Below, piece by piece: positions 50,642 to 60,500 of a stretch of 64,000 bases of DNA (position 1 is the stretch's first letter; every line of letters starts with the position of its first letter). The DNA is taken from NCBI GenBank assembly GCA_964462685.1, contig CAYWYR010000009.1, positions 1-64,000 on the forward strand, in the 5' to 3' direction. This DNA is from CAYWYR01 sp964462685. GTDB lineage: Bacteria > Bacteroidota > Ignavibacteria > Kapaibacteriales > UBA2268. The position numbers and the translations under genes were made by a program. Below the pieces are notes generated by a model, which was not told where the DNA came from, made no database searches, and saw nothing but the letters and a program-made list of their open reading frames with translations.

Positions 50642-51721
50642 TTAATTATTTTTTTGGAATCTACTCATAAATTCTACTAGCTTATCAACAGATTGTTCTG
50701 GTAATGCGTTGTAAACAGAAGCCCTTATACCGCCTACTGACCTGTGACCTTTTAGCCCGCTGAGATCTTGCTGGGTAGCTTCTTTTACGAATTCAGCTTC
50801 GAGATCTTCATTCTGTAGATTGAAAGTGACGTTCATTATCGATCTATCATCTTTATCAACCACAGTGCCTTTATAATAACCGTTGCTATTATCGATAGCA
50901 TCATATAGTTTTTTTGCTTTCCGGTTGTTGATTTCTTCTATCCATGAAAGCCCTCCGTTTGCTTTAAGCCACTTAAAAGTCTCGTTCAGTATGAATACAG
51001 GATAAACCGGCGGCGTGTTGAACATCGAATCTTTATTTACATGGGTTTTATAAGAAAGCATGGTTTCCTTAACGTCTTTACCAGCTTTTTCTAGCCATGA
51101 TTTTTTCAGAACAAGCATAGTAGCGCCAGCGGGACCCATGTTTTTCTGTGCGCCGGCGTATATTAGATCGAATTTAGAAAAATCAAGCTGGCGTGAAAAA
51201 ATATCGCTGCTCATATCGCATACAAGGGGAACGCCGTTTGTATCAGGTATATCTTTGAATCTGGTACCGAATATGGTATTGTTTGAGGTATAATGCAGAT
51301 ACTGGTTATCGCTCGCAACAGTGTAACCTTTGGGTATGAAGTTGAAATTATCTTCTTTTGAACTACCCACGACATCAACTTCGCCTATGTTTATGGCTTC
51401 TTTTATCGCTTTATCCGCCCAGGATCCTGTGTTTAAATAAGCCGCTTTTTTAGAAAGAAAGTTCCACGGCACCATCAAAAACTGTAAACTGGCCCCGCCC
51501 CCGAGGAAGAACACAGTATAATCATCACTACTTAAGTTCATAAGTTCCAAGCAGTTAGTCATTGCATCTTCAAAAAGGGAAACTATAGGTTTTGACCGAT
51601 GGCTCATTTCCATTACAGACATACCAAGGCTTTTATATTCCAAGGCTGCATCTGATGTAGCTTTAAGTACTTCTTCTGGTAGAATAGCCGGGCCGGCACT
51701 GAAATTATGGACTCTGTTCAT
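50642..51721 (-). CDS. serC: Phosphoserine aminotransferase
   Basis: SerC converts 3-phosphohydroxypyruvate and glutamate to phosphoserine (PLP-dependent, class V). The N-terminus FSAGPAILPEEVL and FFLGGGASLQF, and the PLP lysine in IYAGAQKNMGPAGAT, are diagnostic. Length 359 is normal. It is the first gene of the serC-ptsH-ptsI set, ending with no gap before ptsH. The enzyme before it in the pathway, SerA, is encoded at 26544-27443. Confidence 0.94.
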   Translation of the reverse strand: MNRVHNFSAGPAILPEEVLKATSDAALEYKSLGMSVMEMSHRSKPIVSLFEDAMTNCLELMNLSSDDYTVFFLGGGASLQFLMVPWNFLSKKAAYLNTGSWADKAIKEAINIGEVDVVGSSKEDNFNFIPKGYTVASDNQYLHYTSNNTIFGTRFKDIPDTNGVPLVCDMSSDIFSRQLDFSKFDLIYAGAQKNMGPAGATMLVLKKSWLEKAGKDVKETMLSYKTHVNKDSMFNTPPVYPVFILNETFKWLKANGGLSWIEEINNRKAKKLYDAIDNSNGYYKGTVVDKDDRSIMNVTFNLQNEDLEAEFVKEATQQDLSGLKGHRSVGGIRASVYNALPEQSVDKLVEFMSRFQKNN

Positions 51722-51815
51722 TTGCCAATTTTAGTTTTAGAGTTATGGAATAATACTGCTGTAATTTAGATAATAGGTTGCATCATTCCAATTACTACAC
51801 ACGGTTTGGTAGATG

Positions 51816-54800
51816 TTATCTTTTTTCTGCTGGAACAAGAAGTTCTTTTACGACCTGACCTGAGGGTGAGGAAATCGATACGAAATACACGCCAGAGATA
51901 AGATCGCTTTGCAGGTTAAGTGTTTTGGCTCTTGGAGTGATTGTTTTGTTCAGGAGCGACCTACCATTGATATCGAAGATCGATATATCGTGTTTCTGGT
52001 CGTTAATGGGCAGGTTACTTATCCTGATGTTTCCGGAAGATGATGATACTGTAATGCCAGCTAAATAATCAGGCTGGTAGTATAATTCGATATCATTTCG
52101 GGTCAAGGGGTCGGTAATTGTTAATCGAGCACTTTCGGTAAGATATATCCAGTCATCGATTCCTTGTTCCACACTGACTTCTATATCTGAAAAGTAGTCT
52201 GTACCCCATGCTATCTGATATGGTATATTGATTATCGTATCTGAATAGATACCGCTTGATAAAGTGTAGAAATGTGTGTAAGTATTTTCTAAAGTAGTAT
52301 CATCATCGCTTGGATTAGCTGGCCTCATAACTGAAAGACTTGTTGCTATACTTAGGGTAAAGCTATCTGTATGGGGTTCGGTTATAGCTATATTCAAAGG
52401 TAAATCTACTATATCACCTGTGTTGGCTGATATATTATCGGCTGATATGGAAAGCTCGCCGCCTGATTGGTTTAGTATATGTAAGAAAACTGAATCAATG
52501 CCGCATATCCCCTGCATTTCGATATATATTTCGCCAGTAAGTGTTTCCATAAGTTCTAATTCCGTCTGGTATGGCGAGTTTGGTTGGATAATGATGTCGT
52601 CAGAGTCTGAATTATTCAACCCATTAGGGTAGGAAAGAGTAAGCGTGAGATTGAAGGCGGAATTATTCTCAATGCTGAGAATTATTACATCCCCAACAAC
52701 TGGTGTGTTTTGAGAGGTCAAGATAGCTGTAAAGTCTTCTCTGTAGGCTACAGTAGAAATTGATAGTGTATCGTTACCATTATCCGAGTCAGAAAATATG
52801 ACGATATCTGTCTGTAATAAGCCGGGGTTATCTACAGGGATAATTATAGGGTAGCTTTCTTCAATATTTTCATCAATTGATATCGGATATTGCGATTGAT
52901 ATAAGTCCCCCCCGATAATTATACTATCAATTATCAGTGCTGAATTTCCCGCATTTTTGATAAATAGATTGAATTCTAGATTGTCCTCACAGTAAAGTGT
53001 ATCTGGAATGATTGAGAGACTGGCATCTGTAATTGCTATATTATTCCCTACATTTGCTGATAGGTTTAGGGTAATCGGTTCGGAGCATCCACCCTGAAGA
53101 TCAAAATCAGCCTGAAACTCACCTTCTAGATCGGTAGATCGGAATTCGAATGTGAAAATTGATGATTCACCCGGATTTATAGAAGCTGGTGATACGTCTA
53201 TAAGATAGAACTGGGTGGACGGCAAATTAAGTGGCAGAGCATAAGAGAAATCAATCGGCGAATCACCTGTATTTGTTAGTGTTATTGATGAGCTTTCGAT
53301 AGAATTTGTTTCTTGTGCAGGCAATATCAGGTTAATATCGCTGATGCTAAAGGTTGATCGATTTGAGAAAATATCAACAGGAAGAAGGTCAGGATCGCTA
53401 CTAAGATTTGTTAGTATCTCAATCTGGCCATTAAAAATGTTGTCATCAAGAATAGCTATGTACGGTATATCTATGCTATCGCGTGATGGTATAGTATAGT
53501 TTTGATCTTCAATGGATATCGATCCAGTACCTGTAAAAATGATCTGGCTTATATTTAAATCCCCTACGCCGTCATTGTAAACTCTTAATATCTTATCCAG
53601 GGAGTCTTGACATTCAGTTAGTGTCGTATCAGCAAGATATCGGTATCTGACGCTTGGCTGAACTCCGCTTCCGGTTATCTTAAGGCGGTATGGATTGATA
53701 GGTGAATTATTAGCTGCGAATGCAATATTCTGGGCAATCCCGACTTGTGTAGGTGCAAACCTTACTTGAAGAAAGAGGGTATCATTTGGCTGCAATACAT
53801 TAAGCCCATGTGGCTGTACTGTATATGGGGTATTAGGCAACTGGAGTATTGTCGGCTCAGAGATATCTATCCCCAAAGATGAGGAATTATATGCCGCGGC
53901 GATTATCGTATCGGTAGTTGTGCCTACTAAAAGTTCGCCAAAATCCAGTTCATTGCTTATTATTGAAAGTCCCGGCTGAATTCCTTCACCGGTGATCATT
54001 GATTGAATAACACCGATATTGGTATATGTATTAATGGTTGCGGCCTCTAACGTAGCGGAAAGAGGTGAAAACTGGAAAAAAGCATTGAGTGGTTGATCTG
54101 ATTCCAAGAATATAGGGTACTGATTACTACCTATGAAAAAACTTTGCGAGTTTGGTCCAGTTATGTTGATGGAATCTATCCGCACTTGAAAAGGGGTGGT
54201 GTTTACAAGTAAATCTATGACTGATGTATCGGCTGTGATGCCAAGAGGGGTTCGAACGAAATTGATATCTTTTTGGGTAAGTAGCGGATCTATAAGCTTA
54301 AAATTATCTGACTCGTCGCTTTGCAGTATAAAGCTATCAACAGAATAGACCTCCAGGGAAGCGCCATCCTGTTGGCTTGCTAACGCGAGAGCAAACCTGT
54401 TGCCAGAGGGTGACCATTCTACTTGGTTGATATAATATGAGGTAGGAAAATCGTATAATATCGAAGATTCGTCATCATTTATCTCAGGGTTATATACTAT
54501 CGCTCTGGAGTCTTCGGCGACGGTAACAGCCATCAGAGGATCGGTTGGATTCCAAGCCGCATCATTAAGTAGGCTTACCGTATGGTGTTGAAATTCCTGA
54601 TCGATTTCGCCTGAATCTACATCTATTATGCGTGAACGCCTCTGATTTGTAGAGATCAACAGTTTTTGGCTATCGGGGCTCCAAGATACAGAGGTTATCA
54701 GTCTTCTTGTTTCACCAGTGGCTGTAATAGTCTGATAGTTTTGATAGTTAATAGTATCGATAACATACACAACTCTGTTATTGGTAGTGGCAGCGATTTT

Positions 54801-56705
54801 ATCACCCATTGGTGACCACTCTATCGAGTTTATCTCGCCATCAGGAAATCTGATCGTATTCTGAAGCGACCAATTTCTAATATCATATATTTCCACTACG
54901 GAATCAAGACCGGATAATGCCATGAGCCTACCGTTCGGGTGAAACTTAACGTCGCTTATCCTGAAATTATCGGTTTTGGTTATAACGGTATCAGTAATCT
55001 GTGATATTATGTTAGTCAGTAATAGATATTCTTCGGTAGCGGTTGCAATTCTGATATTATCGAAAGTGTAATCGACCGATACAATATCAGGATCTACTGG
55101 AAAAGTCATATAAGTGGTTCCATCTATGGCGCTAACTATTCTCAGTTCACCTTTAGAATCGGCAAGTGCTATTCTATATCCGGTTCTATCCCAAGCCAGA
55201 TCGATAGTATTGAAAGCTGAGTCCGGTTTACCGAAAATCTTTTGGCCGAAATCATTGGATATGGAGTTGATTCGTATTCTGGCCTGATCCGTTGGGGTAT
55301 CTGAGTATTGAACGTCATACTTGAAATCTTTAGCATCGTTTGATAGTGTTTCCCATGTATCACCAGCATCGGGTGAGTACTCAATCGTTATTTCCCTATC
55401 TGGCGATACCCCCGCCCATTGGATGATAGTGTCAGAAATTATTGAGTAAATCTCGCCGCCGGTAGGCCTGGTAAGTTCAAGTCCATTCTGGCTACCGCCC
55501 ACACCATCTTCACCACCGATGGCGTATATTTCATTGAATCTACAACTTGTGCTGTGAAGAGTGATGATACCTGTTTCCAGTGCATCGGAGTTTCTATTAA
55601 AGAAGATACTAAGAATAGTTTGCTCCCCTTCATTCAGCATCAGCCCATCAGTTCCTATATCAGGAGACAGAATCTCAAAAACGGGATTGGATGAAGTAAT
55701 GCTGTCTATAACGATGTTGCCGTTTCTAGCTTCAACCGGCAACTGAATAGTATTGATCTGATCGAACACAGCAAAGTTATCGAGAGGATAGAAGAAAAAA
55801 GCAAGCTCTTCAGGATCAGCTATATATTTGATAGTATCGCCTATGCCCATTGGTAAATATTCGATAGCGATTTCCCTATCGGTAGTGCAACCGGCAGTCT
55901 GCCATACAATTGAGCAACGGTTTGTATTTTGGGCGTAGTTTAGAATTTCGCTATAAGCTGATACGAGTTCTTCTTGTGTATCGAGGTCGCTAAAGAACAG
56001 GCCGCCTGATCTTTCTGAGATATCTATGAGAGGCTGAGGAATATTTATATTGAATGCGATTGAGTGTATAGTGACATTGGACTCTGCGGCTTGCTGAGCG
56101 ATTTGATTTGGAGAGATTTCGCCATTTCCGTCTGTCAGGAAGAAAACATGGGTATCGTGCTGGGCATCATTGGAAAGAAGAAAAGTACCTGACATAGCAT
56201 CCAGGAAAGCCTTATCGAAATTCGTTCCCCCGTTAGCTTCAAGCAAGTCTATAGTAGCCTCTATATCAGGAATTGAATTCGTGAATCTGGACGCTATGAA
56301 TGCATCATCGGAAAAGGCGATCAGTCCGACTTCTGATCCTTGAGTTTCTAATATAAGATTAGAGAGGTTTTTGCTAGCTTCTTTTACCTGCAGAAGTCTC
56401 TGCCCCTCCATGGAGGTGGATATATCGAGGATTATTATCGCCGAAAGTTTTTTTTCTTCAGCAGGTGGGGGGCAAGAAATACTAATTATATCTCTGCTGA
56501 TACCAGCTTCAGAAATAGAGAGCTCAGATTGCAGAGGTATGATCTGGGAGCCGTCGGAATCAATTATCAGAAATTCCGCCGATATATCTGGATATCCCAA
56601 TGTATTGACATTATAAAGCCTTATCCGCGGTTCGGCCATGAGCGATCCGGAGAATATAGACACGGTCAAAAATATAATGTAAACAGAAAGTAAACGTGAA
56701 ATCAA
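51816..56705 (-). CDS. Giant secreted VWA/WD40/anchor-D protein with T9SS sorting domain
   Basis: A 1629-residue export product. A signal peptide (about 1-24) leads to a von Willebrand factor A domain (about 85-250) with an intact MIDAS start (DISTSMEGQ). Next comes a WD40-like stretch (about 490-760), clear in units such as VSWSPDSQKLLIS and VEWSPSGNRFALA. A series of choice-of-anchor-D/ASPM-SPD-2-like modules follows (about 850-1480), marked by ISNELDFGELLVG-type strands. The C-terminal T9SS type A domain (about 1540-1629; ISIFDINGRSLLNKTI) directs secretion. No enzyme motif is visible. It is divergent from folE. Confidence 0.78.
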   Translation of the reverse strand: MISRLLSVYIIFLTVSIFSGSLMAEPRIRLYNVNTLGYPDISAEFLIIDSDGSQIIPLQSELSISEAGISRDIISISCPPPAEEKKLSAIIILDISTSMEGQRLLQVKEASKNLSNLILETQGSEVGLIAFSDDAFIASRFTNSIPDIEATIDLLEANGGTNFDKAFLDAMSGTFLLSNDAQHDTHVFFLTDGNGEISPNQIAQQAAESNVTIHSIAFNINIPQPLIDISERSGGLFFSDLDTQEELVSAYSEILNYAQNTNRCSIVWQTAGCTTDREIAIEYLPMGIGDTIKYIADPEELAFFFYPLDNFAVFDQINTIQLPVEARNGNIVIDSITSSNPVFEILSPDIGTDGLMLNEGEQTILSIFFNRNSDALETGIITLHSTSCRFNEIYAIGGEDGVGGSQNGLELTRPTGGEIYSIISDTIIQWAGVSPDREITIEYSPDAGDTWETLSNDAKDFKYDVQYSDTPTDQARIRINSISNDFGQKIFGKPDSAFNTIDLAWDRTGYRIALADSKGELRIVSAIDGTTYMTFPVDPDIVSVDYTFDNIRIATATEEYLLLTNIISQITDTVITKTDNFRISDVKFHPNGRLMALSGLDSVVEIYDIRNWSLQNTIRFPDGEINSIEWSPMGDKIAATTNNRVVYVIDTINYQNYQTITATGETRRLITSVSWSPDSQKLLISTNQRRSRIIDVDSGEIDQEFQHHTVSLLNDAAWNPTDPLMAVTVAEDSRAIVYNPEINDDESSILYDFPTSYYINQVEWSPSGNRFALALASQQDGASLEVYSVDSFILQSDESDNFKLIDPLLTQKDINFVRTPLGITADTSVIDLLVNTTPFQVRIDSINITGPNSQSFFIGSNQYPIFLESDQPLNAFFQFSPLSATLEAATINTYTNIGVIQSMITGEGIQPGLSIISNELDFGELLVGTTTDTIIAAAYNSSSLGIDISEPTILQLPNTPYTVQPHGLNVLQPNDTLFLQVRFAPTQVGIAQNIAFAANNSPINPYRLKITGSGVQPSVRYRYLADTTLTECQDSLDKILRVYNDGVGDLNISQIIFTGTGSISIEDQNYTIPSRDSIDIPYIAILDDNIFNGQIEILTNLSSDPDLLPVDIFSNRSTFSISDINLILPAQETNSIESSSITLTNTGDSPIDFSYALPLNLPSTQFYLIDVSPASINPGESSIFTFEFRSTDLEGEFQADFDLQGGCSEPITLNLSANVGNNIAITDASLSIIPDTLYCEDNLEFNLFIKNAGNSALIIDSIIIGGDLYQSQYPISIDENIEESYPIIIPVDNPGLLQTDIVIFSDSDNGNDTLSISTVAYREDFTAILTSQNTPVVGDVIILSIENNSAFNLTLTLSYPNGLNNSDSDDIIIQPNSPYQTELELMETLTGEIYIEMQGICGIDSVFLHILNQSGGELSISADNISANTGDIVDLPLNIAITEPHTDSFTLSIATSLSVMRPANPSDDDTTLENTYTHFYTLSSGIYSDTIINIPYQIAWGTDYFSDIEVSVEQGIDDWIYLTESARLTITDPLTRNDIELYYQPDYLAGITVSSSSGNIRISNLPINDQKHDISIFDINGRSLLNKTITPRAKTLNLQSDLISGVYFVSISSPSGQVVKELLVPAEKR

Positions 56706-56725
56706 TACACTCTTTTCCTATTTGT

Positions 56726-56733
56726 TAATTTTG
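56726..56733 (+). promoter_or_regulatory. Possible promoter -7 element upstream of folE
   Basis: TAATTTTG matches the Bacteroidota -7 consensus TAnnTTTG, 87 bp upstream of folE. No clear -33 TTG was seen at the right distance. Confidence 0.35.
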
Positions 56734-56752
56734 TATCAGCTTTAGCCGTATA

Positions 56753-56767
56753 ATATGTTAAACATAT
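56753..56767. promoter_or_regulatory. Operator-like palindrome between VWA gene and folE
   Basis: Perfect 7-bp arms ATATGTT and AACATAT around one central base. It lies in the 114-bp divergent intergenic region and could bind a dimeric regulator of either gene. Confidence 0.4.
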
Positions 56768-56819
56768 CAAACGCAATAAAGTGACACATAAGTATAAAAC
56801 TAATTATATATCTTACTAA

Positions 56820-57509
56820 ATGCAGCGGAATCCAAACGAAATATCAGATAAGATAACCAACTCCAGCCATATTGACAAGAAGCTGGAAAACCCTACCATA
56901 GCTGAATCAATAGCTAAAGACAGCCAGAATAAGATAGAAGCGATCTCTTATCACTTTCAGGAGATAATGAAGTCCTTAGGCATGGATCTGACCGATGATT
57001 CCCTATCAGGCACACCCAATAGATTCGCCAAGATGTATGTTAACGATCTTTTTAAAGGGCTTAATCCAGAAGCGAGACCGAAAATCACTACATTTGCCAA
57101 CCGCTATGGCTATAGAGAGATGCTAATCGAGAAGAACATGAAGGTTGTGAGCTGCTGTGAGCATCACTTTATGCCTTTTATCGGTAAGGCGCACGTGGCA
57201 TATATTCCGAATGAGAAAGTAATCGGTTTATCGAAAATCAACAGGCTTGTCAATTATTATTCCCGAAGGCCGCAAACTCAGGAAAGGCTTACACTTCAGA
57301 TAGCCGATGACATAAAAAACACACTGGGTACGGAGAGTGTTGCTGTATTGATTGAGACTAAGCATTTATGCGTGCTGACCCGTGGAGTGGAAGACCACGG
57401 CAGCTCTACTGTCACATCGGATTTCTCTGGGGAGTTTCTCAAGGCAGGCAAACAGGAGAAGTTTTTAGCAAACGTTGGCTCCGAACTAATGAAAGGTTCT
57501 TCAATTTAG
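56820..57509 (+). CDS. folE: GTP cyclohydrolase I
   Basis: FolE converts GTP to dihydroneopterin triphosphate, the entry to folate and related pterins. The zinc-binding and catalytic motifs SCCEHHFMPF and KHLCVLTRGV are intact, as is GLSKINRLVNYYSRRPQTQE. Length 229 includes an N-terminal extension of about 35 residues. It stands alone between two giant secreted-protein genes. Confidence 0.95.
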   Translation: MQRNPNEISDKITNSSHIDKKLENPTIAESIAKDSQNKIEAISYHFQEIMKSLGMDLTDDSLSGTPNRFAKMYVNDLFKGLNPEARPKITTFANRYGYREMLIEKNMKVVSCCEHHFMPFIGKAHVAYIPNEKVIGLSKINRLVNYYSRRPQTQERLTLQIADDIKNTLGTESVAVLIETKHLCVLTRGVEDHGSSTVTSDFSGEFLKAGKQEKFLANVGSELMKGSSI

Positions 57510-57580
57510 AATTGCCTATTAAAGTTTTTTAATTTATTTTAGCCGAAGTACTGAGAATATGTGACATATTCATTGTTATC

Positions 57581-60500
57581 ATGTTATTAGTATATCCTTA
57601 CACCATTAAGGCGTTAAATAAGTTGGCTAAACCCCGTTTCTTAATAATTCCACTACTATTGCTTTTTACTTTGAGCAATCTCTTCCCTAATGCCCAATGC
57701 GATAAAAGGAGAGGATGTACAGATAGAGCTATCGAATTTGATAGGAACTCCGGCGCTTCGAGATCCCATGTATTTGTTGATTATAGGCCATTTCTATCGA
57801 ATATGGAAGATGGATTTACCTTTGAGGCAAAAATAAAGCTTGAAGAATTCAGCGGAGAAAGAATCTATATAGCTGGCATCTGGGGGCCGAACGAAGAGGA
57901 TAACGACGCTTGGGTTATCTATATAGATGAAAGCGGCAATATGGTTTTCGAAGTAGAGAACCCTGTTACTATACCGAGAACGGATAACAGAAATGTAGAT
58001 AATACAAGGGCAGTATCAGGCAATTTTGTCGGCAATGTCGGCAGCTGGACACATATCGCCGCCGTATTCGATCCTATATTAGAATCGGCTTTTATTTATA
58101 TCGATGGGCAGGTAGCTGGCAGTAACCGCAATGCAGTTTATCCCATTACCAGGATGAACACGCCAAATAACAGGACACTTGGTATGCTGGTGGGGTCGGC
58201 AAATAAAGTAACCGACCCGGAAGGTTATAGATCATTCAAAGGTGAAATGGATGAAATCAAACTGTGGGACGAAGCTAAAACCGCCGACTGGATCGACTGT
58301 AATAAGAATCTCGCATATTATAAAGGTAACAACGATCTTATATTGTATTACAGAGCTAATGATCCTATCAACAGTTATGAGTTATGCGATGCGAGTGATA
58401 ACGGTAATGAAGGATCTCTGAGGGACGCTAGGCTAAAGCAGGGTTCATTTCCCGCACCATCACCGTTTAAGATTTACGAGCAGCCTACATTCCCGGATAC
58501 GCTGAAATGTGTTACAACCAAGACATACCGTTTTGTTATTGAGGATACTTCATCATGCGCTTCTGGGCTTAATATAAGGGCTTGGACATGGGAGGTAAAC
58601 GATGAGAACAGACTGATAAACAGGAACAGTTCTGATCTTGTACCACTCAACCCATCACCCCAGAATATCCAGGACGGCATCCTTACTTATGAGTTTGAGA
58701 TAAACGCGGACTGGGTCGGCACAAAAAGATATGAGCTCAGGCTTCAAAGAAACAACGGTTGCGGCTGGGTAGCATACAGAAACCAACAAGTATATATAAC
58801 ACGCATTACTGATGTAGAGATAGATATTGGGAATGATACTTTAGACTTTGGCAAGATCAGTTCCTTTTGTGAGAGTGAACAAACTGTGACAGAGTCTATA
58901 ACTATATCTAATAATTCCGATGTAACAGGTACTAACAGGCCGCTCAATGTATCCGGTATTGCATTCAGCGATACGAGGTTTACGCTGGCGGGGCCGGCAA
59001 TACCTTTTACGGTTCCTGTGGGTGGCTCCAGGCAAGTTGATATCAATTTTGCCAATCCCAATCTGGCGGGGCTTTATCAGACAGATATCACGCTGACAAC
59101 TGACGACCAGTGCTCCGACGGGGTATATAATATACCTGCTCAAATAGAGGTTGAGGATGTTTTTGAGGTACTTGCTAGAAACGGTGAAGACTCAATAGTA
59201 AGCCACGATTTTGGTACAGTCTGCTTGGGCCGAATATCAAGGGCTTTGACCTTTTACACTGAAAACTTATCGAGCCGAGATATTACTTTGCTTGATGTAT
59301 CATATCCGAACGGATATGATACTAGGGTTGATAGAGATCTGCCAAAAGAATTACCTGCAAACCGTTCATTTTCGGATGAGTATTTTCTGTTAATGCCACA
59401 GAACGAAGGGAATTATGATGGCACTATAATGTTCACGGTAGAAACCGATAACGGCTGTATCATTAAATATCCTGTGGAAGTAACCGGAAGGGCTATAAAC
59501 CCAGACTTTGAGTTTACGATTCCTGATATAGATTATGGTAATGTTGTAGTAGGTCAGGAAATGATCATTCCTGTAGAGATAAGGAATAAATCCAACTACG
59601 ATCTGAGAGTAAATCTAGCTCTGAACAGAAGTGAGGTTTACTTTTTTGTAGGCGGCCCTACCCTTAATATTCCTCCGCTATCAACTAGGACAAAGAATAT
59701 AGCTTTCAGGCCCACGGCGGATAACCTTTATTTAGATAAGCTTATAGCGTGGGAAACAGAATGTAATAATACATACACACTCGATATAAGAGGGCAGGGT
59801 ATATTCGAAGCTCTCGAGTTCTCACCTGAGATAACCAGAATAGATGATGTGCTTGGCTGCGAAAGCGGCGAGATTGACGGCTCTATCAGAAATATATCCT
59901 CTCAAAGTTTGAGTTTGAATAATTTCAGCTTGGACGATCCGAATAACAGGTTTGATATCATATCTATTAACGGAAGCGATATTTCGGATATAGAGTCATA
60001 TAATATAAATCTAGGTGCTGGAGAGCAGCTTGCTTATACAGCACTTTATACCCCGAATGATGTTACGGTAGAAAGGGGTGACAGAGCATATTTGAGATTC
60101 AGAGATGAGAGGAATCTGGACTGGAGCGCAAAACTATACGGCACATCCCGTCTGCCTAGGCTTTTTATCAGCCGTAACGGTCAGTTCGGAACTAAAGAGG
60201 TCGGCGATACTGAAATCAGAACCTTATACGTGGAGAATGTATCCGCCGGCGGTGATGTTACTTTAGATGATATTTCACTGACAAACGGCGATCAGGATTT
60301 CACTATTTTATATCCTAGCAGTGAAGAAATCAATGCAACTGTACTTGGTATCGGTGATACAATGCAGATAAAGGTTCAGTTTTCTCCATCGGTTCCCGGT
60401 TCTTTTAATGATACGGTAATAATCAGCACAACCGCCCCTTGCAGTATTACTGGATCCGAGGCCTTATCAGGTTTTGGGAGGACTTACCCGCTACAGATGG

